A DNA stretch of 64,000 nucleotides, taken from NCBI GenBank assembly GCA_013360585.1, contig JABWBH010000017.1, positions 1 to 64,000 of the forward strand. The letters are read 5' to 3'. Below the pieces are notes generated by a model. It was not told where the DNA came from. It searched no databases and worked only from the letters and a program-made list of their open reading frames with translations. Source of the stretch: Phycisphaerae bacterium (lineage in GTDB: Bacteria; Planctomycetota; Phycisphaerae; UBA1845). Both the position numbers and the translations under genes were made by a program. Of this stretch, positions 37,037 to 45,902 are shown in pieces (the first letter of the stretch is position 1; each line of letters opens with the position of its first letter).

Positions 37037-37927
37037 TTACCGAGAGGAAAGCGCGCCGGGCGCCGCAACGCTCGGCCAGATGTCGTTCATTAGAAGCGGA
37101 AGAACGTAACGCATCAATTCCCCGGTTCCTTGCAGGGTCTCGTCGGCCGTCGCCGGTTGGCCCGGACCAGACTCGCCCGGCGATGGCAGAAAGCAAACTT
37201 CCACCTTGCTGAAATACGCAGATCGCGTCGCCGGAGACGTCGTCCACATCCGGACCTCCGTCGGACTCACCGTGAAACGCCCGTTGCAATACAGCGTATA
37301 CGCGACCGACAACTCCGCCTGTTGAAACAACCCCGTCTTCCGAAACGTCACGATCCGGAAGGGAATCTCGCCGCCCCCGCCGCCGAGGGAGTCGATCCGG
37401 AGACGCTCGTCCCGACGGAACTCCGTCAGCGTGTACCCGCTCGCCCGGAAACACTCGTCGGGGCGATGCACGACCAGCTCCGGCCCCCCCGTGTAATACG
37501 TGACGAAAAGGTGGACCTGACGTCGCGAACTGTCCGGCGCCTCCCGCGTGTCCTCCAGCGTCCAGATCAGGTACTGATCCGTCCCCAGCGCCTCAACGTA
37601 CTCCGGCGTCAGAAACTCTGCTCGGACGAACCGGTACGGACCCAGCGCCTCCCGATCGAGCGAACCCAGCGCCGCTCGCAGCGGAACCGCCTCCTTGTGC
37701 GCCACGACCTCAAGCCAGCGCTCGAGAGGCCCCTGCACCAGCGCGCCGCCCCCCAGCAGCACAAGGACGATCACCAGCGGTGCGGAAAAGTACGCCCTCC
37801 TCCGACCGTCGATCGACGTTCCCGCTGAGGCGCCGCTCCCCGGCAGATTCGGCGCGGCAGCCGCCTGCTGATCCTGCTCCTTGCCGCTCATGATCTGCAC
37901 ATTCGGCTCGAAATCCTGTCGTTTCAC
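37037..37927 (-). CDS. EpsI-like protein (DUF3485, exosortase-associated)
   Basis: A protein of up to 296 residues (GTG 37927; ATG 37891 would shorten it by 12). After a polar N-terminus there is a single membrane helix (APLVIVLVLLGGGALV), then an exported domain. The pattern LFVTYYTGGPELVVHRPDECFRASGY splits into the family segments TYYTGG and HRPDECFRASGY, the conserved Tyr-rich and HxPxxC region of EpsI/DUF3485. A second conserved part is PFRIVTFRKTG. EpsI domains normally accompany exosortases, either fused or adjacent, in exopolysaccharide or PEP-CTERM protein-sorting systems. No exosortase is in this window, so its partner must be elsewhere. It is cotranscribed with the giant TPR gene. 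Confidence 0.75.
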   Translation of the reverse strand: MKRQDFEPNVQIMSGKEQDQQAAAAPNLPGSGASAGTSIDGRRRAYFSAPLVIVLVLLGGGALVQGPLERWLEVVAHKEAVPLRAALGSLDREALGPYRFVRAEFLTPEYVEALGTDQYLIWTLEDTREAPDSSRRQVHLFVTYYTGGPELVVHRPDECFRASGYTLTEFRRDERLRIDSLGGGGGEIPFRIVTFRKTGLFQQAELSVAYTLYCNGRFTVSPTEVRMWTTSPATRSAYFSKVEVCFLPSPGESGPGQPATADETLQGTGELMRYVLPLLMNDIWPSVAAPGALSSR

Positions 37928-38024
37928 CCGGACATGTTCAGCCTGCCCGGGATTGTATCCGATATGCCCCTGATCGGGTTGCCGGCTCGACGCGACGCCC
38001 CCGCGAACGCCGCCCTCGATTCGG

Positions 38025-38765
38025 ATGACTCGTGTGATTGACCACCAGCTTCAGTCCGCAGCCGAAAACCCCCGACGCCCCTCCTGCGTCATCGTCGGCG
38101 CGGGCGGACACGGCCGCGTCGTCCTCGACATCCTCGAGAACACCCGAACCTGCAACGTCATCGGCTTCGTCGACTCCAACCCCCAACTCCGTGGAACCCG
38201 CATCGACGGCAAACCCGTGCTCGGCGGTCCCGACGACCTGCCGGCAATCCGCAACCGAAGTGGAGTCCGCCACGCCGTCATCGCCATCGGAAACAACGGC
38301 GTTCGCCGAGATCTCGCGTCACGACTCGAAGCGACCGGGTTCACCCTCCTCAACGCTGTCCACCCCTCCGCCAACATCGCCCGCAACGCCTCCCTCGGAC
38401 GCAATGTCGTCATCGCCGCCGGCGTTCACGTGTGCTGCCACGTTCAGATCGGAGACTCGACGATCCTGAACACCGGCTGCATCGTCGATCACGAGTCGAT
38501 GATCGGCACGGCAACTCACGTCTGCCCCGGAGCGCGCATCGCCGGGCGTGTCATCATCGAGTCCGGCGCGTTTGTCGGCATCGGCGCGACGGTCATTCAA
38601 AACCTGCGCGTCGGCTGCGAAGCGGTCATCGGCGCCGGGGCAGTCGTCATCCGCGACGTCGACCCGATGACCACCGTCGTCGGCGTTCCGGCCCGACCGG
38701 TCTTCAAGTCCGCTCCCGCCCGCGATCTCGAACCGTATCTCACCGCCGAACCCGTCCACGCCTGA
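38025..38765 (+). CDS. NeuD/PglD-type sugar O/N-acyltransferase
   Basis: A 246-residue protein. An N-terminal Rossmann-like domain starts CVIVGAGGHGRVVLDILEN. From about 115 a left-handed beta helix of hexapeptide repeats follows (IARNASLGRNVVIAAGVHV, IGDSTILNTGCIVDHES, VIGAGAVVIRDVDP), ending in the family's VGVPARPVF. The His in IVDHES is the position of the catalytic base in PglD. These enzymes acetylate nucleotide-activated amino sugars for surface glycans; the sugar is unknown. It is divergent from the EpsI-like gene, consistent with a surface-polysaccharide or protein-sorting neighbourhood. The start ATG at 38025 has no clear ribosome-binding site. Confidence 0.88.
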   Translation: MTRVIDHQLQSAAENPRRPSCVIVGAGGHGRVVLDILENTRTCNVIGFVDSNPQLRGTRIDGKPVLGGPDDLPAIRNRSGVRHAVIAIGNNGVRRDLASRLEATGFTLLNAVHPSANIARNASLGRNVVIAAGVHVCCHVQIGDSTILNTGCIVDHESMIGTATHVCPGARIAGRVIIESGAFVGIGATVIQNLRVGCEAVIGAGAVVIRDVDPMTTVVGVPARPVFKSAPARDLEPYLTAEPVHA

Positions 38766-38778
38766 CCTCGACGGCGGA

Positions 38779-39489
38779 TTACGCGCCCGGGCTTCCCGCC
38801 AGCACTTCCGCGATCACTTCCTTCGGCGCGCCGATGTCCACGACGAAAACACGTCCCAGGAAAAGCGGCGCTTCGCCCGTGATGAACCCGACCTTCTCTG
38901 CCACAAACGTCACGGTGAGGTCCGCCTTCACCGTCGCGTTCGACCGGAAGCCCGTGTCTACGTCCAGTCCCGAAGGAACGTCGATCGCCACCACCGTCCG
39001 AGGACGCACCATCCCCAGCGTCTGAATCAACCGATCCAGCGGCGACCGCACATGCCCCGTGAACCCCGTGCCCAGCATCGCATCAACGAGCACTTCGCCC
39101 TCGGGCCCGGCCTGAAGATACGTGAAACACGGCTGCCAGTCTGTTGACACCAGGCAAGGCAGACCCATCTCCGTCGTGATGCGGAAATTCGCGGCCGTGT
39201 CCGGCGTCATGCCCGACGGATCACCCGCCACCAGCAGGCGAACCGCCCACCCCGCGTTGTGCAGGTGCCGCGCGATCACCAGCCCGTCGCCGCCGTTGTT
39301 CCCCACCCCGCAGAGGATCGTCGCCGACCGCGCCTCCGCACATTCCCGGCGGATCACCTCCGCCGCCCCACGACCGGCGTTCTCCATCAGCACCAGCCCG
39401 CTCATCTGGTACTTCACCACCGCCAGCCGGTCCACCCGCCGAACCTGCTCGCGCGTCAGGCGGTTCACGATGTTACCCCGCAGATTCAT
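38779..39489 (-). CDS. nnrE: NAD(P)H-hydrate epimerase (YjeF N-terminal domain only)
   Basis: A 236-residue metabolite-repair enzyme that interconverts R- and S-hydrated NAD(P)H. Motifs: LVLMENAGRGAAEVI, LCGVGNNGGDGLVIARHL and VLVDAMLGTGFTG, with AIDVPSGLDVDTG. Only the epimerase domain is present; the dehydratase domain found in fused forms is absent and not nearby. It converges on the acyltransferase gene with 13 bases between them. Confidence 0.92.
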   Translation of the reverse strand: MNLRGNIVNRLTREQVRRVDRLAVVKYQMSGLVLMENAGRGAAEVIRRECAEARSATILCGVGNNGGDGLVIARHLHNAGWAVRLLVAGDPSGMTPDTAANFRITTEMGLPCLVSTDWQPCFTYLQAGPEGEVLVDAMLGTGFTGHVRSPLDRLIQTLGMVRPRTVVAIDVPSGLDVDTGFRSNATVKADLTVTFVAEKVGFITGEAPLFLGRVFVVDIGAPKEVIAEVLAGSPGA

Positions 39490-39875
39490 GAAAACTTACC
39501 GCCCCTCCGAGTTCTTGATGACGCCTTATAACGCTGCTTCTTAACCGAGCCGCGCCCGCAGGGAAGCGTTCTTATTTCGCCCTCTTCTGAACGTTTTCAA
39601 ACAGCGGACTGAGTCTGAACGATTCTCACAACCAGAGCGTTTAACCTTCCTCTTGCGGCCGCAAGGCGGAACGCTGCACGTTCCGGTTCTTCATCGAACC
39701 CCGACTTCGGCGCAATACCCGCCTTGTTCGGCCCCTTTCAATAATCCGACGACAGGCCCCGACGGCTTGTTCCGGCACGCCGGAGACAGGCTCCTTGCAA
39801 GTTCTGGCGCTCCCTGCGACATAAGAGCCGGGGTCGGTCCCCGGTTCGCGGCAAACAAAATCTCCGAGAGCGCAC
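39490..39875. other. Intergenic region between nnrE and the WD40 gene
   Basis: These 386 bases hold no supported gene. They contain a 39-base dispersed repeat at 39542-39580. The last part must carry the promoter of the WD40 gene, but I see no convincing -35/-10 pair. Confidence 0.5.
39542..39580. repeat. 39-base dispersed repeat, copy 1
   Basis: This element starts TAACCGAGCCGCGCCCGCAG and ends TTATTTCGC. It matches 34 of 39 positions with 48010-48048 in the gap between nuoL and nuoK. Both copies are intergenic and in the same orientation. No transposase is near. Confidence 0.7.
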
Positions 39876-41783
39876 ATGCTGACGTCAAATATTTCAAACT
39901 GTCGCAGCGTCCCTGCAAAGTTCGTTCTGCTTCTTATTGCGGCGGCGGGTTCGCCCGCCGAAGTCCTCGCCGACCGTCCGAACATCGCCTGGATGGCCGG
40001 CGGACACGCCAACGTCGTCACCGGCCTCGCGTACTCGCCGGACGGCGCGCTCATCGCTTCCGCGAGCGCGGACAACACGATCAAGATCTGGCTCGCCGAC
40101 GCCGAGCCTTGGGAGGCGCTGGTGACCACGCTCGCCGGACATACCGGCCCCGTCAATTGCGTCGCCTTCTCTCCCGACGGCGCGCAGCTCGCTTCCGGAA
40201 GCGAGGATGACACGATCCGCCTCTGGCGCGTCTCCGACGGCGAGCACCTCGCCACGCTCATCGGCCACGACATCTCGGTCTTCACCGTGGCGTTCTCCCG
40301 GGACGGAACCCTGCTCGCGTCCGGGGGACAGGACAACACCGCCCGCCTCTGGCGCGTCAGCGACGGGGAACTCCTGCACACCCTGATCGGTCACATCGAC
40401 TACGTGTTCTCCGTCGTCTTCACCCTCGACGGCGCGACGATCTTCACCGCAAGCCGCGACGGTACGATCAAGCACTGGCGCGTGGACGACGGCTCGCTCA
40501 TGCGCACCCTGCGCGGACACACCAGCTTCGTCAATTCGATCGCCCTCTCTCCGGACGGCGCAACGCTCATCTCCGCCTCCACCGATCGGACCGTCCGCAT
40601 CTGGAACGTGGCCGACGGCGCGCTCATCAGAACGCTTACCGGTCACATGGACGCCGTCAACGCCGTCGCCTTCTCCCCCGACGGTGAACGCCTGTATTCA
40701 GGAAGCTCAGACCGCTCGATCCGCGCCTGGCGCGCCGACGACGGGTCGCATCAGCAGACCCTCACCGGACACACCGATGAAATCTTCGCCGTCGCTCCCT
40801 CGCCCGACGGGTGGTTCCTGACTTCGGGCGGACGCGACCGCAGCGTCCGAATCTGGTTCGCCGATAACGGCGAACTCCTCCGCTCTCTGACGGCGCACGA
40901 CAACATCATCCGCGCCGTCGACGTCTCCGGCGACGGTCGGACCGTGGCGTCCGGCGGCGACGATCGTCTCATCCGGATCTGGCGGGCGACCGACGGAGAA
41001 CTCCTGCACACCCTCCCGGAACACCCGCTCGCCGTCACCACGCTGGCCTTCTCCCCGCAGGGCGACTTGCTCGTCTCAGGCGCGGATAACAAGGTGCGCA
41101 TCTGGCGCGTGGACGACGGCGAACTCGTGAACACACTCAGCGGACATCAGGCCGGCGTGCTTTCCGTTGCGGTCTCTCCCGACGGCGCCCTCATTGCATC
41201 GGGCAGTCTGGACGGAGCCGTCAAGCTCTGGCGCATGTCGGATGGTTCGCTTCTTCGCACATTGACCGGACACTCAAACTGGGTTCAGGATCTCACCTTC
41301 ACTTCCGACGGCCTGACGCTCGCCTCCGGAAGCGCGGACCGCAGCGTGATCCTCTGGCGCGTCTCCGACGGCGCCCGCCTCAGAACGCTCACCGGTCACG
41401 CCGGCGCGGTGCAATCCGTCTCCGTCTCGCGCGACGGGCGCATGCTCGCTTCGGGTTCCGCGGACCGGACGGTGAAGCTCTGGCGCCTTTCGGACGGCGC
41501 GCTCCTGCGGACCCTCGCCGGTCATGCCAGCGCGGTGTATGCCGTGTCGTTCGCGCCGGACACCCGGACCCTGGCGAGCGCCGGACTGGACCGTGTCGTC
41601 AAGGTCTGGCGCGCGTCCGACGGCGCGCTCCTGCGCGATTATGACGCGGAATGCGGAACCGGCGTCTTATCTCTCAAGCACACGCACGACGGCCGACGCA
41701 TCACCTTCGGCCGGATGGACGCGACGCTCGTCACAGTCCGAAATCCCTTTGTGATGCAGCAGGCCGTCCCGGTTGAACCCTGA
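39876..41783 (+). CDS. Exported WD40 protein with 14 repeats (two propellers)
   Basis: A 635-residue protein. ATG 39876 has GAGAG just upstream. Residues 1-33 are a signal peptide (KFVLLLIAAAGSPAEVLA). The remainder is 13 clear WD40 repeats of about 42 residues plus a degenerate fourteenth. Each runs from a GH pair through SPDG and an S-D or D-D turn to W-R (for example GHTGPVNCVAFSPDG and DDTIRLWRVSDGE). Fourteen blades equals two seven-bladed propellers. The repeats are very alike, suggesting recent internal duplication. It is likely a periplasmic or surface protein-binding platform; no enzymatic domain is attached. Confidence 0.92.
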   Translation: MLTSNISNCRSVPAKFVLLLIAAAGSPAEVLADRPNIAWMAGGHANVVTGLAYSPDGALIASASADNTIKIWLADAEPWEALVTTLAGHTGPVNCVAFSPDGAQLASGSEDDTIRLWRVSDGEHLATLIGHDISVFTVAFSRDGTLLASGGQDNTARLWRVSDGELLHTLIGHIDYVFSVVFTLDGATIFTASRDGTIKHWRVDDGSLMRTLRGHTSFVNSIALSPDGATLISASTDRTVRIWNVADGALIRTLTGHMDAVNAVAFSPDGERLYSGSSDRSIRAWRADDGSHQQTLTGHTDEIFAVAPSPDGWFLTSGGRDRSVRIWFADNGELLRSLTAHDNIIRAVDVSGDGRTVASGGDDRLIRIWRATDGELLHTLPEHPLAVTTLAFSPQGDLLVSGADNKVRIWRVDDGELVNTLSGHQAGVLSVAVSPDGALIASGSLDGAVKLWRMSDGSLLRTLTGHSNWVQDLTFTSDGLTLASGSADRSVILWRVSDGARLRTLTGHAGAVQSVSVSRDGRMLASGSADRTVKLWRLSDGALLRTLAGHASAVYAVSFAPDTRTLASAGLDRVVKVWRASDGALLRDYDAECGTGVLSLKHTHDGRRITFGRMDATLVTVRNPFVMQQAVPVEP

Positions 41784-42312
41784 ATCATGATTCACGCAGG
41801 TGAAACGCCCCCTGGAGTCACAGGCTTCGCCCCGCGCGAACGTGCGTCTCACGGCACGCACGAAATTGAGCATGACGACCTGGAAAGGTGTTGACCTGAG
41901 TCTCCCTCTGGTTCCGGTTGCGGGGTGTTGGATTCGCCTGAACGTACCTGGCGCGATCCTGCGGGGAGGAGCGACGGGAGGTGTGGCGCCCCGGAAGATC
42001 ATCGCAAGTCTTAGCCCCGGCAGGGGCGCTGGAAAACAGCCCAGCACGCCAGTGCTGGGAAGCCCGCGCCGAGAAAACGAAGTCCCGGAGGGACGAAAGA
42101 ACCAGGGAGATGACGCAAGCCCGCCGCACCGCCGCACAACCGTGCCTCCGAGACTTCCGGTATCCGATGCCCCGCCCCTCTCGGATGCCCCTCCGCGGCA
42201 CACACGGACGCCTCTCCGGGACGTCAAGAGCGCGCTGCGTCACATCCTCAAAACCCCCAAGGCGATGCGCACCGGAGTCAGAGGAAGACTCAGGAGGTGT
42301 CGAAACCGGATC
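41784..42312. other. Intergenic region between the WD40 gene and nuoN
   Basis: These 529 bases between convergent genes hold no supported gene. The middle contains a cluster of three perfect hairpins (42014-42094). The flanks have open frames only because of high GC. Confidence 0.6.
42014..42094. repeat. REP-like element with three hairpins
   Basis: Three perfect inverted repeats in 81 bases: GCCCC-GGCA-GGGGC (42014-42027), CCCAGCAC-GCCA-GTGCTGGG (42040-42059) and GTCCC-GGA-GGGAC (42082-42094). Such multi-stem extragenic elements are typical of REP/BIME-type repeats. It lies between two converging genes and could also act as a bidirectional transcription stop, though no T-run follows. Confidence 0.6.
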
Positions 42313-43884
42313 TTACTCCGACAACGCCGCGTATCCTTCAGCGGAGATGCCGGACGGGACGCTTGCGCCGTCGAGTCCGAGGCGGGACACGCCTTTTACG
42401 ACGCTTCCAGAAAGAACCGGCTCCGACGCCGTCCGTGCCCTGCTCAAAAGTGCCTGCGGCGAAACAAACAACGCGATCATCGCCACCGCCGCGATCGTCA
42501 GCCCCAGCCGACCCGACATGCCCGACGCCGGCGCCAACCGCTCGCGCTCCGGGTTCACCCAGCACACCGCCGCCACCCGCAGGTAGTACGCCGCCGCCAC
42601 CGCCGAGTTCAGAACGCCGATCACCGCCAGAACCGCCAGCGCCCCTGCATACGCATGATCCGCCCCGACCGAAAACGCCCCGCTGAAAATGTACACCTTC
42701 CCGAGAAAACCCGCCGTCGGCGGAAAACCCATCAGGCTGAAAAGACACACACATAGCGCCAGCGCCGCGCCCGGCTGCGACCGCGCCAGACCCGACAAGT
42801 CCTCCACCAGCTCAACTTCGTCCTCGCCGCGACGAAACGACGACAGCGCGGCGAACGCCCCGAGGTTCATCACGCCGTATACCGCCATGTAAAACAGCAG
42901 CGCCGTCACGCCGTTGCTCATCGGCCCCTCGCCCAGCCGCGGTCCCACCAGCAGCGCCACCAGCATGTATCCGCTGTGCGCGATGCTCGAATACGCCAGC
43001 ATCCGCTTCACGTTCTTCTGAATCAGACCCAGGATGTTCCCCACCGTCATCGTCAGCGCCGCCGTCGCCCAGATCAGCCAGAACACGCCGGGCGACATCG
43101 CCCATCCGAACACGTCCAGCACCCGGATCAGCGCCACGAACCCCGCGAACTTCGGAATGAATCCCAGCAGCGCCGTCACGGGCGCCGCCGCGCCCTCATA
43201 TACGTCCGCCGCGTATGCATGAAACGGGACCGCCGCGATCTTGAACGACAACCCGCCGAACACCAGCAGCAGCCCGATCAACGCCAGACCGCCGACCTCC
43301 GCGCCCGACCCGATCGCCCGCGCCATCGCCGAAAGCGAAGTCGACCCCGCCGCTCCGTAAAGAAAACCCAGCCCGTAGGCGAGCAGCGCCGCCGACAACG
43401 CCCCGAGGAAGAAGTACTTCACCGCCGCCTCGGACGCCCGCGCGTCGCGCCGACTCAGCGCCGCCAGCACGTACGTCGGCACGCTCACCAGCTCGATGGC
43501 GAAGAACAACACCACCACGTCCGACGCCGACGCCGTCAGCAGCACCCCCAGCATCGTGAAAAGCAGCAGCGACAGGTACTCCCCCTGCTCCGCGGGATCC
43601 GCCTGACGCCCGTTCAGCAGAACCAGCAGCAGCCCGACCAGCAGCGTCAGCCAGCGCACGTAAAACGTCATCGCCGACAGCGCCAGCCCGGAAAGTTCCG
43701 CCGTCCCGTCCGGGATGCCCGCCCACAGCGTCGCCGCCAGCGCCGCCGCACACACGCCGCATGTTGCTCCGGCCAGTGCGCCCGGAGCCCGCCCCACGCG
43801 CGTCACCCCCAGCACCAGCAGCGCGCACGCCCCGACCAGGAGAATCAGTTCCGGAAGAATGTGCCCCAGCGCGGCGAACGTCAT
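42313..43884 (-). CDS. nuoN: NADH-quinone oxidoreductase subunit N
   Basis: A 523-residue antiporter-like proton-pumping subunit with about 14 membrane helices. Family features are VVLFFAIELVSVPTYVLAAL with the conserved Glu of helix 5, FGGLSFKIAAVPFHAYAADV with the conserved Lys and His, and NVKRMLAYSSIAHSGYMLVA. It is the last gene of the complex I cluster. Its ATG overlaps the nuoM stop (ATGA, 43884-43881). Confidence 0.96.
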   Translation of the reverse strand: MTFAALGHILPELILLVGACALLVLGVTRVGRAPGALAGATCGVCAAALAATLWAGIPDGTAELSGLALSAMTFYVRWLTLLVGLLLVLLNGRQADPAEQGEYLSLLLFTMLGVLLTASASDVVVLFFAIELVSVPTYVLAALSRRDARASEAAVKYFFLGALSAALLAYGLGFLYGAAGSTSLSAMARAIGSGAEVGGLALIGLLLVFGGLSFKIAAVPFHAYAADVYEGAAAPVTALLGFIPKFAGFVALIRVLDVFGWAMSPGVFWLIWATAALTMTVGNILGLIQKNVKRMLAYSSIAHSGYMLVALLVGPRLGEGPMSNGVTALLFYMAVYGVMNLGAFAALSSFRRGEDEVELVEDLSGLARSQPGAALALCVCLFSLMGFPPTAGFLGKVYIFSGAFSVGADHAYAGALAVLAVIGVLNSAVAAAYYLRVAAVCWVNPERERLAPASGMSGRLGLTIAAVAMIALFVSPQALLSRARTASEPVLSGSVVKGVSRLGLDGASVPSGISAEGYAALSE

Positions 43885-45773
43885 GGATCGCCTCCCGTCG
43901 ATGCGACCCGCGCGGTCCTTCCGACCCGCAGGTCGCCGCCGCCGTCAGACGACGACAGCAGACGTGCGAAATGCGGAGTCAGGAACACGACAGCCTCTCG
44001 CGAATCTTCAACGCGGCGGCAAGTCAATTCAGCATTCGGCATTCCGAATTCAGCATTCCCCTGCGCGGCCCGCCCCCCCCCCGGCGCCGCTTCGACCTCG
44101 GCCTGCCTCCGATCGTCAACCGAAAAAATGTTCGCCTCCGCCGCAGCCTGGATCGACGTCAGCATCGGTTTCGGATACACGCCCAGCAACAGACAGATCG
44201 CCGCAATCGGCGCCAGGATCGCCACCTCTCGCCGCGTCAGGTCTCCGCCGCCGTGACCGTCATCGTGGGGTTCCCCGTGACCCGAAGAACCACCGTGTTC
44301 ATCCCGCTCGCCGTGCCCGACCCCTCCCGCCTGCACCGGCTCCACCAGCGGACCGAACAACACCCGCCCGCACATGTACAACATGTACACCGCTCCGAGG
44401 ATGATCCCCGTCGCCGCCACGGCCGCATACGAAAACCCCAGCGGACCCGGCGCCAGTCCGTCCATCGTGGATCCGGACGTCGCCGTCCCCAGCAGCACCA
44501 GGAATTCCCCGATGAATCCGTTCAGCCCCGGCAGCCCGATGCTGCTCAGCGTGAACACGATCAGGAAGAACGCCATCACCGGCATCCGCCGCGCCAGCCC
44601 GCCCAGCTTCGCGAACTCGCGCGTGTGATACCGCTCATAAAGACAGCCGATCACGAGGAACAGCGCCCCGGTCGACAACCCGTGATTGATCATGTACATC
44701 ACCGCGCCGTTCATCCCCGCCAGCTTCATGCTGAACAACCCCAGCATGCAGAAGCCCAGGTGCGACACCGAGGAATACGCCACCAGCTTCTTCACGTCCG
44801 TCTGAACCCACGCCGCCAGCGCCGTGTAAACGATCCCGATGATCGCCAGCACCGCCAGCGCCGGAGCGAACGCCCGCGACGCCTCCGGCAGCAGCGGCAG
44901 GCTCAACCGGCAAAACCCGTAAGTCCCCAGCTTCAACAGCACGCCCGCCAGGATGACGCTGCCCGCCGTCGGCGCTTCGGTATGCGCCAGCGGCAGCCAC
45001 GTGTGCAGCGGAAAAAGCGGAACCTTGATCGCAAACCCCGCCGCAAACGACAGAAAGATCCACCCCTGCACTCCCACCGGGAACGCACCCGCGCGCGACA
45101 ACCGCATCAGCTCCTCGAGATTCAGCGTGAACGCCCCCGCTCCGCTCCGGTAAGCGTAATACGCCGTGTACAACACGCCGGCGAACGTGATCATGCTCCC
45201 CGCCAGCGTGTACAAGAAGAACTTTACCGACGCCCGCCGCCGCTCGCTCCCGCCCCAGATCCCGATCAGGAAGAAAAGCGGAACCAGCGTGAACTCAAAG
45301 AAGATGTAGAACAGCAGCAGATCCAACGCGCAGAACACGCCCAGCATCGCCGTCTCCAGCAGCAGCATCAGGATGTAATACTCCCGAACCCGCTCCTGAA
45401 TCGCCGAAAAACTCGACGCAATCGCCAGCGGCGTCAGAAACGCCGTCAGCAGCAGCAGCCAGATGCTGATCCCGTCCACCCCGACCCGGTAGGCCACATC
45501 GACCCCGCCGATCGACCCCCGCCCGCCAGAAAGCGCATCCTCCGACGCCCCCCCCTCCAACCACGCATACGTCGCCTTCAGACCGAATCCGCTCTGCGGC
45601 GCATCCCGAAAGAAAAGCAACGCCGCTCCCACCGCCAGCACGAGCGCCGCAAGCGATGCTCCGAGCGCCACGCGCTCGATCGCCCGCTTGTTGTCTCCAC
45701 GCACCATCGCCAGCGCCCCGACCCCCGCCAGCGGCGCAAAAATCACCAACGTGAGAATCCAACTCGACATCAT
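43881..45773 (-). CDS. nuoM: NADH-quinone oxidoreductase subunit M, with C-terminal extension
   Basis: A 630-residue membrane subunit. The core has YIFFEFTLVPLFFLIGIWGG (conserved Glu), FAIKVPLFPLHTWLPLAHTE (conserved Lys) and VKKLVAYSSVSHLGFCMLG. After the last core helices there is a His/Gly/Asp-rich loop and one more helix, then a tail of about 80 residues unlike other NuoM proteins. Part of the tail (NAEFGMPNAEL) is encoded by an AATTC/CATTC-type repeat at 44026-44058 of a kind otherwise found between genes, so a non-coding repeat seems to have been absorbed. The first of two adjacent ATGs is used here; 45770 is equally possible. Confidence 0.95.
   Translation of the reverse strand: MMSSWILTLVIFAPLAGVGALAMVRGDNKRAIERVALGASLAALVLAVGAALLFFRDAPQSGFGLKATYAWLEGGASEDALSGGRGSIGGVDVAYRVGVDGISIWLLLLTAFLTPLAIASSFSAIQERVREYYILMLLLETAMLGVFCALDLLLFYIFFEFTLVPLFFLIGIWGGSERRRASVKFFLYTLAGSMITFAGVLYTAYYAYRSGAGAFTLNLEELMRLSRAGAFPVGVQGWIFLSFAAGFAIKVPLFPLHTWLPLAHTEAPTAGSVILAGVLLKLGTYGFCRLSLPLLPEASRAFAPALAVLAIIGIVYTALAAWVQTDVKKLVAYSSVSHLGFCMLGLFSMKLAGMNGAVMYMINHGLSTGALFLVIGCLYERYHTREFAKLGGLARRMPVMAFFLIVFTLSSIGLPGLNGFIGEFLVLLGTATSGSTMDGLAPGPLGFSYAAVAATGIILGAVYMLYMCGRVLFGPLVEPVQAGGVGHGERDEHGGSSGHGEPHDDGHGGGDLTRREVAILAPIAAICLLLGVYPKPMLTSIQAAAEANIFSVDDRRQAEVEAAPGGGRAAQGNAEFGMPNAELTCRRVEDSREAVVFLTPHFARLLSSSDGGGDLRVGRTARVASTGGDP
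44026..44058. repeat. AATTC/CATTC repeat inside the 3' end of nuoM
   Basis: A run of near-repeated ATTC units in a GC-rich gene: AATTCAGCATTCGGCATTCC then GAATTCAGCATTC. Similar ATTC-rich patches lie at 45867-45900 and 48126-48150, both between nuo genes. It is translated as part of the unusual NuoM tail. Confidence 0.65.
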
Positions 45774-45866
45774 TCAGTGCTCTGAGTTCGCCACGACCCA
45801 CGGACAACCGGCGTCCGCCGCAGAACGTCACCCCCTCCGCTCGACGTGGGCCTCGCGTCCCCCTCA

Positions 45867-45900
45867 CAATTCGTTACTCGACATTCGCAAGTCGTCATTT
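45867..45900. repeat. ATTC-rich patch between nuoL and nuoM
   Basis: CAATTCGTTACTCGACATTC followed by GCAAGTCGTCATTT, just outside the nuoL stop. Its AT-rich ATTCG pattern resembles 44026-44058 and 48126-48150. No gene or terminator is evident in this gap (45774-45902). Confidence 0.5.
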
Positions 45901-45902
45901 CC

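Noticed and set aside
43761-45785. A 674-codon open frame on the plus strand
   Set aside because: It is antisense to nuoM and has the Arg/Gln/His-rich composition of a shadow frame.
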